In this document: positions 62,401 through 64,000 of the stretch, in pieces
Numbering within the stretch: position 1 is the first letter of the stretch
How the letters are laid out: the number at the start of each line of letters is the position of its first letter
Assembly (NCBI GenBank): GCA_963704075.1
Contig: CAVPGV010000027.1
Coordinates: forward strand, 10,079-74,078
Direction: 5' to 3'
Source of the DNA: JADKAV01 sp963704075
GTDB lineage: Bacteria; Actinomycetota; Actinomycetes; S36-B12; UBA10799
DNA length: 64,000 nt
The notes under the pieces: model-generated
What the model saw: the letters and a program-made list of their open reading frames with translations, nothing else
Told to the model about the DNA's origin: nothing
Databases searched by the model: none
Translations under genes and position numbers: made by a program

Positions 62401-64000
62401 CCGTCAAACAGGCCGAAGTGTTCGCCGCAGTCCGCGACCGGTTCGACGTCGAACGCGACGAGAACCTGCAACTACGCGACTTCCCCACCCTCACCCACGT
62501 CATCGGCTGGGTCCGCGACAAGACCGGCATCCAGCCCGTAGCCGCAGCCCCCGCCGCGCCGGCCGCTCCAGTTGCGGCGCCAGCACCCATCGCGGAAGCC
62601 CCCGCCGGCGACGAGGTCACCGACTCCGTGGTCGCCATCGTGGCCGAGATGACCGGCTACCCCGCCGAACTACTCGACCTCGACCTCGACCTCGAAGCCG
62701 ACCTCGGCGTCGACACCGTCAAACAAGCCGAAGTGTTCGCCGCAGTCCGCGAACGGTTCGACGTCGAACGCGACGAGAACCTGCAACTACGCGACTTCCC
62801 GACCCTCACCCACGTCATCGGCTGGGTCCGCGACAAGACCGGCATCCAGCCGGTGACCGCAGCCCCCAACGCGACAACCGAGGCGCAACCGCAGCGCCGC
62901 CACGCCAGCCGCACCTTCTGCCACCTCGCCGAAGTTCGTGGGCGACTTCGCCGCCGTCGACGCCCTCCCCCGGCGGGTCCCGATGCCGGCGATGCGCCCG
63001 AGCCCTGTCCGCGTGCGTCCCGACCGGCGTGGAACTCGGCGCGGGTTCGCGCATCCTCGGTCGTGCTCGACGAGGGCGGTGTGGGCGCAGCCCTGGTCAA
63101 GAAGCTGACCAAGCGCGGCGCGGAGGTCCTGGCGGTCGAGGCCGCCACAGCCACCGACGACCTGCTGGCCCAGGTTGCCCAGTGGACCGCCGAGCAGCCG
63201 CTCACAGGCGTCTACTGGCTGGCGTCACTGGACGACGAGGGCCCGCTGGGCGAGCTCGACCTCGACGGCTGGCGAGAGGCCCTGCGCCGTCGCGTGGTCG
63301 CGCTGCACGCCCTGTTCCACCAGGTCATCGACGCCAAGCCGTTCCTCGTCACCGGCTCCCGCCTCGGCGGGTTCCACGGTCACGACGCGGCCGGGGCGAC
63401 CTCGCCGCTAGGGGGTGCCGTCGTCGGCTTCGCGAAGTCGTACAAGCGAGAGCAGCCCGACGTCCTGGTCAAGGCTGTGGACTTCCCCGCCAGCCGGAAG
63501 ACAGCCGCGCTGGCCGACACCCTGGTCGATGAGACGCTGGCCGACCCCGGCTGCGTCGAGATCGGGCGCGTCGACGACCAGCGCTGGGGCGTCGGCCTTG
63601 CCGAAGTCGCTTTCGCGCCGGTCGACTCCCCGGAGCCAGGCGCGATGGAACTGGGCACCGACTCGGTGTTCCTCATCACCGGCGCCGCAGGCAGCATCGT
63701 CTCGGCAATCACCGCAGACCTCGCGACACACTCCGGCGGCACGTTCCACCTGCTGGATCTTGCACCTGCGCCCGACCCCGCGGACGCAGACCTGCAGCGC
63801 TACCTCGCCGACCCGAACTCGCTCAAGGGGACCATCGCCGAGCAGATCGCCGCCCGCGGCGAGAAGCCGACCCCGGTCCTGATCGAAAAGGAACTGGCCG
63901 GGTTCGAGCGGCGGGCCTCGGCACTGTCCGCCATCGACGCGGTCACCAGCGCCGGCGGCACCGCGCACTACCACTGCGTCGATCTGCGCGACGGCGAGGC
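56444..64000 (+). CDS. Pfa-like multidomain lipid/polyketide synthase KS-AT-KS-(ACP)x5-KR..., incomplete at window end
   Basis: A giant type I synthase starting MTQPEPIAIVGVSAIMPDAP. Domains: KS1 (active Cys in TTDAACASAMAGI; EAHGTSTRVGD; SNIGHLKAAAG); AT at ~58260-59150 (FTGQGSQYVNML; GHSLGEYGALVASG); a second KS-fold domain at ~59520-61050 (Cys in NAACASTTQAM, His in VSHETYTPARGG, His in FTGHAMGAG); an Ala/Pro linker; five carrier domains at 61345-62850; then a ketoreductase region (ITGAAGSI at ~63680) running off the end. The frame slips +1 near 56940 and three times between 62880 and 63060, after which it is open to the end. The domain order resembles PfaA-type PUFA and secondary-lipid synthases. 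Confidence 0.85.
61362..62850 (+). repeat. Five tandem acyl-carrier-protein repeats
   Basis: Five copies of an ACP domain (about 70 residues) joined by Ala/Pro linkers. The period is 321 bp between copies 1 and 2, then exactly 315 bp. The core of each reads LDLEADLGVDTVKQAEVFAA, so the attachment residue is Thr (codons at 61449, 61770, 62085, 62400 and 62715) in place of the usual Ser of (L/M)GxDS. Copies 2-5 are almost identical at DNA level even in third positions, which points to recent duplication or gene conversion. Confidence 0.9.

Noticed and set aside
61362..62850. Regular 315-bp repeats as a possible CRISPR or satellite array
   Set aside because: The repeats are in-frame carrier-protein domains with conserved protein text; the spacing is domain plus linker.

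Overview
The window is high-GC DNA (roughly two thirds G+C by eye) from an actinobacterium, probably a free-living chemo-organotroph. The evidence is two LLM-class (F420-type) oxidoreductases, DUF222/HNH (REP13E12-type) genes with a mycobacterial-style SOS box, an SNF2-SWIM gene pair, GTG starts and an IdeR/DtxR-type iron box. The species cannot be named from the sequence. No rRNA, tRNA, CRISPR array or intact transposase was recognised.

Layout. 10-8367 holds mixed metabolic genes: an SLC13-type permease, a CYTH phosphatase, SDRs, a monoacylglycerol-lipase-like hydrolase, a HELIORHODOPSIN (4958-5734) followed by an unrecognised 33-codon ORF, an LLM oxidoreductase and a TetR regulator. 8454-10133 is an MDR reductase joined in frame to a DUF4386 membrane protein. 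10272-14899 is an SNF2 helicase / SWIM / CbbX-like AAA+ cluster. 14933-21246 has a crotonase, a ferredoxin-reductase-like flavoprotein, DUF554, an LLM enzyme and an ArsR-MFS pair. 21369-24963 is a 1380-bp tandem duplication of a DUF222-HNH gene next to a secreted protein. 25050-30454 carries a YqeY-like protein, an FGGY kinase overlapping an alkylglycerone-phosphate-synthase-like flavoprotein, a split-barrel flavoprotein and carbamate kinase. 30508-41832 has a membrane protein behind a repeated regulatory element, a DUF222 relic, a membrane hydrolase, a DesK/NarL-type two-component system, ankyrin, acetyltransferase and DUF2892 genes, a 988-residue membrane lipase-like protein and a processive-type GT2 glycosyltransferase. 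42382-47677 is a second tandem duplication (period 2303 bp) of a cation/proton antiporter plus an MDR oxidoreductase. 47835-51379 has an iron-box SnoaL gene, an SRPBCC protein and a trimethylamine-dehydrogenase-family flavoprotein. 51380-53141 is decayed DNA with a serine-recombinase relic. 53142-64000 is a secondary-lipid (PUFA-synthase-like) locus: an FMN enoyl-reductase-like protein, an acyl-CoA dehydrogenase, and a giant synthase KS-AT-KS-(ACP)x5-KR that runs off the window.

The most notable signals are: (1) the Pfa-like synthase, with five near-identical tandem carrier domains that all carry Thr where the phosphopantetheine Ser should be; (2) the heliorhodopsin and the 33-codon ORF behind it; (3) a ~50-bp inverted-repeat element with DosR-like half-sites, present three times; (4) two tandem gene duplications whose breakpoints changed the control regions of the second copies.

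Caveat. At least nine conserved genes are broken by single-base indels, almost all +1 insertions. Removing them restores exact full-length frames, so these look like sequencing errors rather than real pseudogenes. Such genes are listed as CDS with the break point given.
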